Below are positions 16,099 through 24,244 of a DNA stretch of 45,052 nucleotides, one piece after another; position 1 is the stretch's first letter; each line of letters begins with the position of its first letter. Made by a program: the position numbers and the translations under genes. The notes beneath the pieces are model-generated. The model searched no databases and was not told the origin of the DNA. It saw only the letters and a program-made list of their open reading frames with translations. This stretch comes from Actinocrinis sp035605935 (GTDB lineage: Bacteria > Actinomycetota > Actinomycetes > Streptomycetales > Catenulisporaceae), in assembly GCF_035605935.1 (NCBI RefSeq), contig NZ_DATNGK010000268.1:1-45052 (forward strand). Reading direction: 5' to 3'.

Positions 16099-18672
16099 GT
16101 GGACCTGGGGCGCACCGACGTGAGGACCCCGCAGGCCGCGCGGGACGGGCAGGCACCGCATCCTGCCCGCGACGTAGGGCCGACGCGGGATACGGGGGCC
16201 GTACGCGAACTGCTGGGCGCGCTGTCCTTGGAGCAGAAGATCGGCCTGCTGACCGGCGCCGACAACTTCAGCCTGCCGGGCCAACCACTGATCGGGCTGC
16301 GGCCGCTGGTGATGTCGGACGGTCCGGCCGGCGTGCGCGGGGCGTTCCTCGACCCCGCCGACCGCTCCTCCAGCCTGCCGGCCCCGATCGCGCTGGCCGC
16401 GTGCTGGGACCCGGAGCTGATCGAGCAGGTGGCCGCGCAGCTGGGCCGGGAGGCGCGGGCCAAGGGGATCCACATCGTGCTCGGCCCGACGGTGAACCTG
16501 GCGCGCACCCCGTTCGGCGGCCGTGGCTTCGAGAGCTTCGGCGAGGATCCGGTACTGGCCGGCCGCGCCGCCGCGGCCTGGGTCAGAGGGCTGCAATCGG
16601 CCGGTGTGGCCGCGACGGCGAAGCACTACGTCGGCAACGACGCGGAGACCGAGCGCTGGACGGCCGACTCCCGGATCGACGAGACGACGCTGCGTGAGCT
16701 TTACCTGGCGCCGTTCGAGGCCTGCGTCGTCGAGGGCGAATGCGCGATGATCATGGCCGGGTACAACAAGCTCAACGGCATCACGATGACTGAGCACACG
16801 CAGCTGCTGCGTGATGTGCTCAAGCGGGATTGGGGTTTCGCCGGGGCCGTCGTGTCGGACTGGTTCGCGGCACGTTCGACCGTGGAGACCGCGCTGGCCG
16901 GTCTCGACCTGGTGATGCCGGGCCCGCACGGCCCGTGGGGCGCCGAACTCGTCGAGGCGGTCGCCAGCGGCGCGGTGTCCGAGTCGGAGATCGACGAGAA
17001 GGCGCTGCGGCTGCTGCGGGTGGCCCGGATGGTCGGCGCGCTCGGCGGCGAGGAACCGCGGGCGCAGCCTGGTCCGCGGGCCGACCGGCAGGTGCTGCGT
17101 CGGGCCGCGGCAGGTTCGTTCACCTTGCTGCGTAACAGCGGCGGCGCGCTTCCGCTGCCGCGCAACGCGCATTCGATCGCGTTGCTCGGCCCGAACGCGT
17201 TGAGCCCGCAGTATCAGGGCCTGGGTAGCGCACAGGTCGGAGCGGCGATCGCAGTCTCCCCCGCCGAGGGACTGCGCGCGGCGCTCGGCGAGCCTACCCA
17301 GCTGACGGTGCATCAGGGTTGCCGGACCTGGCTGACCACGCCGACTCCCGATCCGCAGTTGCTGACCGAGCCGGCCACCAGGGCGCCGGGCGCGCGTCTT
17401 GAGATCCGTGGCAAGGACGGTGGGCTGCAGCACACCGACGTGCTGGAGCGCCCGGAGGTGACCTGGTGGGACCCGATGCCGCCGACGGTGGTCCGCGCCG
17501 AGATCAGAGAGCTGACTTTCCGCACGACGTACCGCGCGCAGGCCCCGGGACCGCACCGGTTCGCCGTGGCCGGGCTCGGCGCGCTGCGGCTGGAGCTTGA
17601 CGGACCGTTCGAGGAGCCGGCGCCGGTCGTGCTCGCCGAGACCGCCCCGCCGGTCGAGGACCCGATCGCGGCGCTGTCGCAGCCGTTCGAGATCGGCACG
17701 GTGCTCGAACTGGACGAGGGCGACCTGGTCGAGGTGTTCGCGTCCTGCGACCCGTCCGGGCACGACGGCGAGTTCACCCGCTTCCAGCTGGGCGTGATCC
17801 CGATGCCGGAGGAGGACGCGCTGATCAAGGAGGCGGTCTCGGCGGCGCAGTCCAGCGAGGTCGCGGTGGTCGTGGTGGGCGCGGCCGCGGGCACCGAGAG
17901 CGAGGGTTACGACCGGCAGACGCTGGCGCTGCCCGGCCGCCAAGACGAGCTGGTCGAGGCGGTAGCCGCGGTCAACGCGCGCACCGTGGTCGTGGTGAAC
18001 AGCGGTATGCCGGTGCTGATGCCGTGGGCGGACCAGGTGGCCGCGATCATCCAGGTGTGGTTCCCGGGCCAGGAGTTCGGGCACGCGCTGGCCGACGTGC
18101 TGCTGGGCTTCGTCGAGCCGGGCGGCAGGCTTCCGGTGACGATCCCGCGCAGCGAGGCCGGCGTTCCGGTCGGCCGGGCGCGGCCGGTCGATGGAGCGCT
18201 CGAATACAGCGAGGGCCTGCTGGTCGGCTACCGGGCGTACGACAAGGCCGGCCGGGAACCGCTGTTCCCGTTCGGGCACGGCCTCGGTTACACGAGCTGG
18301 ATGTTCGAAGGCCTGGATGTTCCGATCGGTCCGGTACATGCCGGAGCCGACGTCGAGGTGACCGTGACGGTGCGCAACACGGGCCGCAGGGCCGGGCGTG
18401 AGATCGTCCAGCTCTACCTCTCTGAACCGGAAATGGGGAACGTAGACGGCTATCCCCAGTACAAGCGCCCGATCCGGGTCTTGGCCGCGCTCGGCTCGGC
18501 TCAGGCTGAGCCCGGTGAGGAGACACACGTGCGGCTGCGTGTACCCGCGCGGGCGTTCGCGCGCTGGGACGGCGAGACGCACGCCTGGGTCCATCCGCGC
18601 GGCAGCTATCTGCTGCAAGTCGGGCGTTCCTCGCGCGATCTGCGCCTATCCGCGCCGGTACTTATTGGCTGA
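16099..18672 (+). CDS. Glycoside hydrolase family 3 beta-glucosidase-type enzyme with PA14 and Fn3-like domains
   Basis: 857 residues from the GTG at 16099, with GGGAG 5 bases upstream; the ORF's earlier ATG at 16066 has no ribosome site. No signal peptide, so probably cytoplasmic. Domains: GH3 N-terminal TIM barrel (about 35-330) with the nucleophile D254 in AVVSDW, motif GPTVNLARTPFGGRGFESFGEDP (split here across the positions) and the AKHYVGND stretch; GH3 C-terminal domain; a PA14-like insertion (about 430-560); and a C-terminal Fn3-like domain ending near residue 850. The layout matches beta-glucosidases/beta-xylosidases that act on imported gluco- or xylo-oligosaccharides. It belongs functionally with the LacI-ABC operon. 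A short AT-rich stretch lies just upstream at 16057-16090. Confidence 0.93.
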   Translation: MDLGRTDVRTPQAARDGQAPHPARDVGPTRDTGAVRELLGALSLEQKIGLLTGADNFSLPGQPLIGLRPLVMSDGPAGVRGAFLDPADRSSSLPAPIALAACWDPELIEQVAAQLGREARAKGIHIVLGPTVNLARTPFGGRGFESFGEDPVLAGRAAAAWVRGLQSAGVAATAKHYVGNDAETERWTADSRIDETTLRELYLAPFEACVVEGECAMIMAGYNKLNGITMTEHTQLLRDVLKRDWGFAGAVVSDWFAARSTVETALAGLDLVMPGPHGPWGAELVEAVASGAVSESEIDEKALRLLRVARMVGALGGEEPRAQPGPRADRQVLRRAAAGSFTLLRNSGGALPLPRNAHSIALLGPNALSPQYQGLGSAQVGAAIAVSPAEGLRAALGEPTQLTVHQGCRTWLTTPTPDPQLLTEPATRAPGARLEIRGKDGGLQHTDVLERPEVTWWDPMPPTVVRAEIRELTFRTTYRAQAPGPHRFAVAGLGALRLELDGPFEEPAPVVLAETAPPVEDPIAALSQPFEIGTVLELDEGDLVEVFASCDPSGHDGEFTRFQLGVIPMPEEDALIKEAVSAAQSSEVAVVVVGAAAGTESEGYDRQTLALPGRQDELVEAVAAVNARTVVVVNSGMPVLMPWADQVAAIIQVWFPGQEFGHALADVLLGFVEPGGRLPVTIPRSEAGVPVGRARPVDGALEYSEGLLVGYRAYDKAGREPLFPFGHGLGYTSWMFEGLDVPIGPVHAGADVEVTVTVRNTGRRAGREIVQLYLSEPEMGNVDGYPQYKRPIRVLAALGSAQAEPGEETHVRLRVPARAFARWDGETHAWVHPRGSYLLQVGRSSRDLRLSAPVLIG

Positions 18673-18741
18673 TGCCGCGCGCCGGACGGGCGTACGTAAA
18701 CCCGGAGGCGGCGCCAAATAATGCGTGGCTAACATCGGGCC

Positions 18742-19461
18742 ATGACCGCTCGCGGCAAAGAAGAGCAGACCCCCGACCCACGCAGGCTGATCGCGCTGCT
18801 GGCCGATCCGGGCCGCCTGCGAGTGTTCGCCGCGCTGGTACTGGCGCCCAAGCAGGGCGCGCGGCCGCAGGATCTGGCGAAGAGCGCCAACGTCCCGGTG
18901 CGCGATGTCATCAAGACACTCATTCGCCTTGACGAGGCAGGCCTGGCCGTCCGGCTCACCGAGCAGCCGGGCGGCCCTGGCGCGTCCAAGGTGGCGGCAG
19001 CCCGGTCCGGATCAGGGACCGAGTTCGGGTCCGGGTCCGGCAGCGGGACCGACACCGAGCTCAGCATCGGGCTCAACGACGGCGACCCGTCGGATGACCG
19101 CTGGCGCGCCGTCCCGGAAACTCTGCGCAGCGCGACCGAAGCGAACACCCGCCAGGCCGACAATGCCCTGCCGCCGGAACCAGTCGTGCGGGACCCTGGC
19201 ACGGCATCGCTGCTGCGCGGCTTCTTCGCCCGCGGCCGCCTCACGCATGTCCCAGCCGCGCACGCGAAGCGTATGGTCGTGCTCGACTATCTCGCGCAGT
19301 CGTTCGAGCCCGGAGTGCGGTACGAGGAGACGAAGGTCAATCGCATCCTGGGCAAGTTCCACGATGACTATGCGGCGTTGCGTCGTTACCTCGTCGATGC
19401 CGGTTTCCTGAGCCGTTCCGAGAACATGTATTGGCGAAGCGGCGGATCTGTAGGACTGTGA
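18742..19461 (+). CDS. ArsR-like HTH protein with DUF2087 domain
   Basis: 239 residues. An N-terminal winged-helix-like segment (DPGRLRVFAALVLAPK, residues about 22-75, with a recognition-helix region DVIKTLIRLDEAGL) is followed by a low-complexity linker rich in GSG/GT (about 88-110). The C-terminal DUF2087 spans about 165-235: FFARGRLTHVPA, KRMVVLDYL, FEPGVRYEETKVNRILGKF, DYAALRRYLVDAGFLSR and Y-W-R. DUF2087 proteins are commonly DNA-binding-like or metal-stress-associated, with no firm function. No clear ribosome site precedes the ATG; a TAACAT sequence 8 bases upstream could be a -10, so a leaderless transcript is possible. The stop codon is embedded in a 15-bp tandem repeat. Confidence 0.8.
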   Translation: MTARGKEEQTPDPRRLIALLADPGRLRVFAALVLAPKQGARPQDLAKSANVPVRDVIKTLIRLDEAGLAVRLTEQPGGPGASKVAAARSGSGTEFGSGSGSGTDTELSIGLNDGDPSDDRWRAVPETLRSATEANTRQADNALPPEPVVRDPGTASLLRGFFARGRLTHVPAAHAKRMVVLDYLAQSFEPGVRYEETKVNRILGKFHDDYAALRRYLVDAGFLSRSENMYWRSGGSVGL

Positions 19462-19514
19462 ACCACTGAGCTCTGAACCACCGAATGCTGAACCACTGAA
19501 CTCTGAACCACTAT
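19459..19514. repeat. 15-bp tandem direct repeat, about 3.7 copies
   Basis: Unit of about TGAACCACTGAACTC; copies at 19459-19473, 19474-19488, 19489-19503 and a partial 19504-19514. Copies 1 and 3 differ at one base. The first copy contains the stop codon of the DUF2087 gene. Function unknown; probably replication slippage. Confidence 0.9.
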
Positions 19515-19623
19515 CTGGGCGAATCCGTTTGGCGGGTGCCGCGGGAGACACCAGAGCCACACCACACGCTGCCCGATGGTGCGCGGCGGACACCGGACCG
19601 AAGACGAACAGGAGAAAAGCCCG

Positions 19624-20136
19624 ATGCCCGTCAAGGTGTTCGGCCTGCCCACCCACATCCTGCTGCTGCACGCGGCCGTGGCGGGCATCCCGCTGGTGTG
19701 CGTCACCACGATCCTGATAGCGGCCAGGCCCGCATGGCGCCGCAGGTTCGGCATCGTCAACGCCATCTTCGCGATTGTCATGGTCGGCATCACGTACGCG
19801 ACCGACCTGGCCGGCCAGGCGCTCTATAACCACGCGAGCTACCTGCAAAAGCTGGCGGCCCAGCACCGCAGCCTCGGGCTGACGTTGGTCTGGTTCGTCG
19901 GGGCGGTCGCGGTACTCGCGATCGCCCTGGTCGTCATCGACCGCGCGGGCTACGCTGAGCACCACGCCACGACGGTCACGGTGGCCGCCCTCGCGATAGC
20001 CGTGAGCGCCGTCTGCATCGTCCAGTGCATCCGGGTCGGGGACTCCGGCGCACGTGCCGTCTGGGGCGGTATCAACGTTTCCGGCAGCGCGCGGCCGGGT
20101 TCGGGGGTCGGCACGGGGTTCGGTACCGGCGCCTGA
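19624..20136 (+). CDS. DUF2231-like small membrane protein
   Basis: 170 residues from the ATG at 19624, with AGGAG about 9 bases upstream. Four predicted TM helices (about 10-30, 40-60, 80-100, 115-140). The N-terminus (FGLPTHILLLHAAVAGIPL) resembles the G-x-P-x-H-x-L-x-x-H segment of DUF2231 proteins, whose His residues have been proposed to bind heme, though the match is not close enough to be certain. The tail is a short Gly/Ser-rich low-complexity stretch. Function unknown. It follows the repeat block and precedes the GyrI-like gene by 43 bases, possibly a small operon. Confidence 0.8.
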   Translation: MPVKVFGLPTHILLLHAAVAGIPLVCVTTILIAARPAWRRRFGIVNAIFAIVMVGITYATDLAGQALYNHASYLQKLAAQHRSLGLTLVWFVGAVAVLAIALVVIDRAGYAEHHATTVTVAALAIAVSAVCIVQCIRVGDSGARAVWGGINVSGSARPGSGVGTGFGTGA

Positions 20137-20179
20137 GAGCTGTCCTCGGCCGCGCGGGTGCGCGACCGAGGGAGCATCG

Positions 20180-20683
20180 ATGGAGATCCTTGACGAGCCG
20201 CACGTCGCCGAACGCGCTGAGATCCCTTACCTCGGAATCCGTTGCGTGACACCGTTTCGCGGCATGCTGAGCCAGCGCGACAAACTACTCGCGGAATTGT
20301 CCGGCTGGCTCAGCCGCAACGACGGGGCGCAAGCCGGCCCGCTGTTCCTGCGGCTGCATGTGATCGACATGAACGGCCCGATGGACCTTGAGGTCGGAGC
20401 GATCACCGAAAAGCCGATGAACGGCGACGAGCGCGTACGCCCCGGGCTGCTGCCAGCCGGCCGGTACGCCACGATGACCTACCGCGACCACGCCAGGCGT
20501 GCCAATAGGCATCTGATCGACTGGGCCGCCGCCAACGGTCACGCGTTCGACCGTAGGGACGATCCCGCGGGGGACCTGTTCGTATGCCGTTACGAGGCGT
20601 ACCGGACGGATCCGCGTACCGAACCTCGCAAGACCAAATGGGCGGTCGAGTTGAATATCCTGCTGGCCACGCCAGAGGCGTAG
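20180..20683 (+). CDS. GyrI-like/AraC effector-binding domain protein
   Basis: 167 residues from the ATG at 20180, with GGGAG 6 bases upstream. A single GyrI-like domain (small-molecule-binding SHS2-like fold) covers almost the whole protein: RCVTPFRGMLSQ, the MDLEVGAITEKP strand, the LPAGRYATMTYRDH turn and DPAGDLFVCRYEAY near the end. Stand-alone members bind hydrophobic or drug-like ligands without DNA binding. No HTH is present. Probably translated with the DUF2231-like gene. Confidence 0.85.
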   Translation: MEILDEPHVAERAEIPYLGIRCVTPFRGMLSQRDKLLAELSGWLSRNDGAQAGPLFLRLHVIDMNGPMDLEVGAITEKPMNGDERVRPGLLPAGRYATMTYRDHARRANRHLIDWAAANGHAFDRRDDPAGDLFVCRYEAYRTDPRTEPRKTKWAVELNILLATPEA

Positions 20684-20737
20684 GCCAGATCTGACAGGGC
20701 GCCAGATCGAGCGCGCGCGCAAAGGTCCGCGAGAGAG

Positions 20738-21118
20738 TCAAACGACCACACCTTCGACGGTTATTGGCCCATCCGGCCATCGGCGCAGCGCGACGCGGTC
20801 GCCGGGGCGGGGCCAGATGCGCCCCGCGGCCTTCGCTTTCGCCGCCGCCAGGAGCAGCGCGGCGCAATAGGTGGCTCTGGCGGCGCCCAGCGGCATCAGC
20901 ACCACGGCGCCCGCCTGGTCACATTTGACGATCCGGCCGGGCAGCAGGCCCGGCGCCGTGCGATCGAGCTCTTCGAGGTCCGACTCGCTCCAGCCGAGGC
21001 CGTCGGCGGGGACGGCGACCAGTGGCGCGGTCGAGCGGGCGCCGCGGCGCCCACGGGTGCGCGGTGGGGGCACGTCGGTTGCCGGCGCCGGGTCGCCTGC
21101 GGCGGCACTTGCCTGCAT
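20738..21118 (-). CDS. Hypothetical small protein, possibly OB-fold (RsgA N-terminal-like)
   Basis: 126 residues from the ATG at 21118, with GGAGG 5 bases upstream; the longer ORF to 21250 lacks a ribosome site. Residues about 1-35 are Ala/Pro/Arg-rich. The rest contains GRIVKCDQAGAVVLMPLG and RPGDRVALRRW, which vaguely recall the OB-fold N-terminal domain of ribosome GTPase RsgA (xGRVVRVDxG and VGDWV motifs) without any GTPase domain. I do not recognise it further. The gene faces the GyrI-like gene (20683) with a 54-base convergent gap. Confidence 0.55.
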   Translation of the reverse strand: MQASAAAGDPAPATDVPPPRTRGRRGARSTAPLVAVPADGLGWSESDLEELDRTAPGLLPGRIVKCDQAGAVVLMPLGAARATYCAALLLAAAKAKAAGRIWPRPGDRVALRRWPDGPITVEGVVV

Positions 21119-21299
21119 CGTGTCCTCCAAGCTTCGGACGGCCATCGGCTGCCTCTGCCGTCGCCGACTCGTGTCTGTCTGTGGTCTGGGTCGGGTCGGC
21201 CGGTTGCCGTTGGTCGGCGGGTGGATCCGGACTGCGATCCACTGCGCCACTTGTCAGCTTCGTTGTCAAATATCCGTTTATGCGGATGATCGTGTCATC

Positions 21300-22574
21300 T
21301 TAAGCGACCCGATCGAGGCTGTCTGCCGTTTTATTGTCACTCGCATTGTCACCCGGCAGCGCCGAGGGTTCGACAGCTTTTTTCGCCGGGCCCTGGCCTG
21401 CGCTGACACCGCTTGCACTGACATCGTCCGCACGATCATCGCCAGCGCTGTCACCGTCAGCCCTGCCACCGTCAGCACTGCCACCGCTCGTACCCCCGCG
21501 GACCGCGTTGAACACTGCGCCGATCAACACGGCGAGCGCGGTGATATAGAGCCACAGCAGGATGGCCGCGGTGGCGGCGATCCTTCCGAAGCCCGCGGCG
21601 CCGCTCGCGCCGTACTGACTGCCGTGGAGGTAAAGCCGTAGCAGCGCCGATCCCGCGGCCCACACCGCGAGCGCGACCAGCGCTCCCGGCAATCCCGCGC
21701 GCCAGCGCGGACGGTCCGGCAGCGCCAGATGGTAGAGCGTGCTGAGGAAGATCACCAGGGCCGCGGCCAGGGCCGGCCAGGCCAGTGGGCCGACCACGGC
21801 GGCCGTGGTCGCGTTGATCCCCGATAGCAATTCCGTGCCCACCAGGAGCAACGGCACTGTCGCCGCGCCGAGCAGCAGGGCCGGCAAGTAGAGCCCGAAC
21901 GCCAGCAGTCTGGTGCGCACGATGCCGCGCCGCCCGTTTTGGCCAGATGCCACGGTGATCGTATCGATCGCGACGTTCAGCGCACGTGATCCTGACCACA
22001 GTGCGATGAGGAATCCGATCGAGACAACGTCGGCGTGCCCTGACGTCAGCATGCTGTGCAGAGCGGGGGCGACGGTCTGACGTACCGCGCGCTGTGAAAG
22101 CACGACGCCTGCGGCGTTTGTCAGATCGTGCTCTAGGCGCAGCGCACGTGCGGTGCCGAGTTGAGCGTGGAGGTAACCCAGTACCCCGACGATGCCTAGG
22201 GCGAGTGCGGGAAGGGAGAGTAGGACCCAGAACGCGGCTTCGGCGGCGAGCCCGGTGATGCGGTAACGAAGGCACAGCCGGAACGTCTGGACAGTTTTAC
22301 CCTTGCGCCGCAGTTTGCGGGCGTAGGGCGCGGCCTGGAGCGCCTGGTCGCGCTTCAGCGACGGAACGACTCGGCGCCGCGAGACCGCATCCTCGAACAG
22401 TGCGGTACCGCATGTCGCGGAATCGAGTCCCGAAGGTTCGAGGCCCGCAGTGTCGAGATCGAGTGCTTCGATGGCGATCTGCGTGGATCGGGCGCTGCGT
22501 AACGCCTCGTCGGCGGTTTCCGTATACATCCTGATTTCTTGGTCTTCTGCACCGGGCACCCCACGGTACCTCAC
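21300..22574 (-). CDS. YihY/BrkB (YhjD-like) family inner-membrane protein
   Basis: 424 residues. A 95-residue cytoplasmic N-terminus is followed by the BrkB core, with about six TM segments (roughly 110-390) and the family hallmarks (LTGLAAEAAFW, the FLIALWSGSRALNVAIDTI turn, and GSQYGASGAAGFGRIAATAAILLWLY near the end). A 50-residue Gly/Ser/Asp/Ala-rich tail follows (about 375-424). These proteins are polytopic, of uncertain function (some annotated as ribonuclease BN by error). The start is ambiguous: GTG at 22574 with GGAAGG 8 bases upstream, or ATG at 22529 with a weaker site. Divergent from the NlpC/P60 gene. Confidence 0.85.
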   Translation of the reverse strand: MRYRGVPGAEDQEIRMYTETADEALRSARSTQIAIEALDLDTAGLEPSGLDSATCGTALFEDAVSRRRVVPSLKRDQALQAAPYARKLRRKGKTVQTFRLCLRYRITGLAAEAAFWVLLSLPALALGIVGVLGYLHAQLGTARALRLEHDLTNAAGVVLSQRAVRQTVAPALHSMLTSGHADVVSIGFLIALWSGSRALNVAIDTITVASGQNGRRGIVRTRLLAFGLYLPALLLGAATVPLLLVGTELLSGINATTAAVVGPLAWPALAAALVIFLSTLYHLALPDRPRWRAGLPGALVALAVWAAGSALLRLYLHGSQYGASGAAGFGRIAATAAILLWLYITALAVLIGAVFNAVRGGTSGGSADGGRADGDSAGDDRADDVSASGVSAGQGPAKKAVEPSALPGDNASDNKTADSLDRVA

Positions 22575-22818
22575 CTAGCCGCGCCTTCCGCCGCACGACG
22601 CTCTCAGCGGTCTGCGATTGCTCCGCGCGGCGGCGAACACACTGTCGGTACAGGAGTCAGGGCTACACGTCGCCAACACATCCGAGGATCGAAGCAGGCC
22701 GGTAAATTTCAGGTAAAGACCCACGGTGAAGTCCGAATTGTCCCAGGCCGACAGGCATATCTTTTCGCTTCAGGCGCTACCTGACACCCGGTCTACTCCC
22801 CGGATCGGACGCGGGTCG

Positions 22819-23032
22819 CGCTTGACGCCGAATCCGGCCTCGCGGCCGGAACCGGGGAACCAACGATCGCCCGAGGGTCTCGGAACCCACCCGGCCAAGC
22901 CGGTCCGAACCGCCGCGGCGATCCGGGGTGAATCGGACCGCACCGCCCGCCGCGCACACCAGCGCGGCACCGGCGAGGCGTGCCGTAGGGCACTTTCCGC
23001 CCGAACCCGTCAGCTCACCCGGTAGGCGGCAG
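22819..23032 (+). ncRNA. ydaO-yuaA cyclic di-AMP riboswitch
   Basis: The 214 bases before the NlpC/P60 start carry the conserved ydaO landmarks in order: GCCGAATCCGGC near the 5' side, GGCCGGAACCGGGGAACCAA, GGGGTGAATCGG in the middle, TAGGG, and the strongly conserved 3' block CCCGAACCCGTCAGCTCACC followed by CGGTAGGCGG. In actinobacteria this element commonly controls cell-wall hydrolases; c-di-AMP binding turns expression off. The 22575-22818 interval contains the divergent promoters and no gene I can support. Confidence 0.93.
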
Positions 23033-23061
23033 GAAAGAGACCGCATTGGAGTGCGCGAGAA

Positions 23062-24069
23062 ATGGCGTCCCACAGACGGGCGAAGGTTCCGGCCCGTTCC
23101 GTCATGACCCTGACGGCCACGACCGCGGCGGCAGCCGTCGGCGTGGGGCTCGCCCCGACCACGAGCCACGCGGCCTCTGTCTCTGACATCGAGGCCCAAG
23201 TACACGCGCTGAACGCGCAGGCCGAACAGGCCACGAACGTCTACGACGCGTCGGTCGAGCAGTTGGCGAACCTGCAGAAGCAGGTGGACAACCTGCAGGG
23301 CGAGGCCGCCACGATGCAGCAGTCGATGAACAAGCTGCTCTCCACGCTCGGCCCGCTGGCCGCCGCGCAGTACCGGGCCGGCTCGGTGGATCCGACGCTG
23401 GAGCTGATGCTGCAAAGCCACCCGGACCAGTACCTGCAGCAGGCCGCGACGATGAGCCAGCTGGGCCAGAACGAGGTGATGAACCTCAAGTCGCTCAAGG
23501 TCGAGCAGGCGCAGCTCGCGGTGCTCAAGAAGCAGGCCGCCGATCGGCTCGGCGCGCTGCAGCAGGCCGAGGCGCAGGCCGCCTCGATGAAGAAGCAGAT
23601 CGTCGGCAAGTTCCAGCAGGCGCAGTCGCTGCTCTCCCAGCTGACCTACGCCGAGCAGCAGAGCTTCAACTACGGCGGCGTTACGCAGGCCGAGATCAAC
23701 GCGGTGCCGCAAGCCACCGGCCGGGCCGCGATAGCCATCGCGTTCGCCAAGTCCAAGCTCGGTACTCCGTACCAGTGGGGCGGCACCGGCGACCCGTACT
23801 ACGACTGCTCCGGCCTGACCCAGGCATCGTGGGCAGCGGCCGGGGTCTCGCTCGGGCGCACCACCTATGACCAGATCAACGACGGCTACGCCGTGCCCGC
23901 GATCCTGGCCGACCTGGAGCCCGGCGACCTCATCCTGTACAACGGCGACGAGCACGTGGCGTTGTACGTCGGCGCTGGCCTGGTCATACACGACCCGACC
24001 ACCGGATCGGTGGTCCAGTACGGGCACTGGAACATGATGTCGATCTCGGGGATCCGCCGGGTGAGCTGA
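23062..24069 (+). CDS. Secreted NlpC/P60 peptidoglycan hydrolase with coiled-coil domain
   Basis: 335 residues. A signal peptide (about 1-38; RRAKVPARS, then a hydrophobic Ala-rich core and SHAAS) directs export. A long coiled coil spans about 40-215 (heptads rich in Gln/Leu/Ala, IEAQVHALNAQAEQ and onward). The NlpC/P60 domain occupies 220-335 with catalytic C249 (YDCSGL), H298 (HVALYV) and a third polar position at H310 (VIHDPT). It should cleave D-Glu-meso-DAP-type cross-peptides in peptidoglycan. The preceding c-di-AMP riboswitch implies control by osmotic or cell-wall state. It is followed by a 12-bp hairpin (24121-24148). Confidence 0.93.
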   Translation: MASHRRAKVPARSVMTLTATTAAAAVGVGLAPTTSHAASVSDIEAQVHALNAQAEQATNVYDASVEQLANLQKQVDNLQGEAATMQQSMNKLLSTLGPLAAAQYRAGSVDPTLELMLQSHPDQYLQQAATMSQLGQNEVMNLKSLKVEQAQLAVLKKQAADRLGALQQAEAQAASMKKQIVGKFQQAQSLLSQLTYAEQQSFNYGGVTQAEINAVPQATGRAAIAIAFAKSKLGTPYQWGGTGDPYYDCSGLTQASWAAAGVSLGRTTYDQINDGYAVPAILADLEPGDLILYNGDEHVALYVGAGLVIHDPTTGSVVQYGHWNMMSISGIRRVS

Positions 24070-24120
24070 CCCCGGTAGCCGCGGGCCGCAGGCCGGTCGC
24101 GCGAGCAGTCAGACCCCCAC

Positions 24121-24148
24121 GCGGCGGCGGACCTTTGTCCGCCGCCGT
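24121..24148 (+). terminator. Hairpin terminator after the NlpC/P60 gene
   Basis: A 10-bp perfect stem GGCGGCGGAC/GTCCGCCGCC (24123-24132 with 24137-24146), extendable by C-G and G-T pairs, with loop CTTT. No T-run follows, which is common for actinobacterial intrinsic terminators. It lies 51 bases after the NlpC/P60 stop and about 96 bases before the sulfite reductase start. Confidence 0.7.
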
Positions 24149-24244
24149 CTCACATTTCGGTCCGCATTCTGAGCAGCGTTGGACGCTGCTCGCGTTCGGC
24201 TGGCAATCTCGGCAGGGAATGCCCTCTTCGCGAAGGACACGAGG

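Noticed and set aside
15901..18618. 905-codon minus-strand ORF opposite the GH3 gene
   Set aside because: Arg/Gln/His-rich with no domains or start signals; an artefact of third-position GC bias of the GH3 gene.
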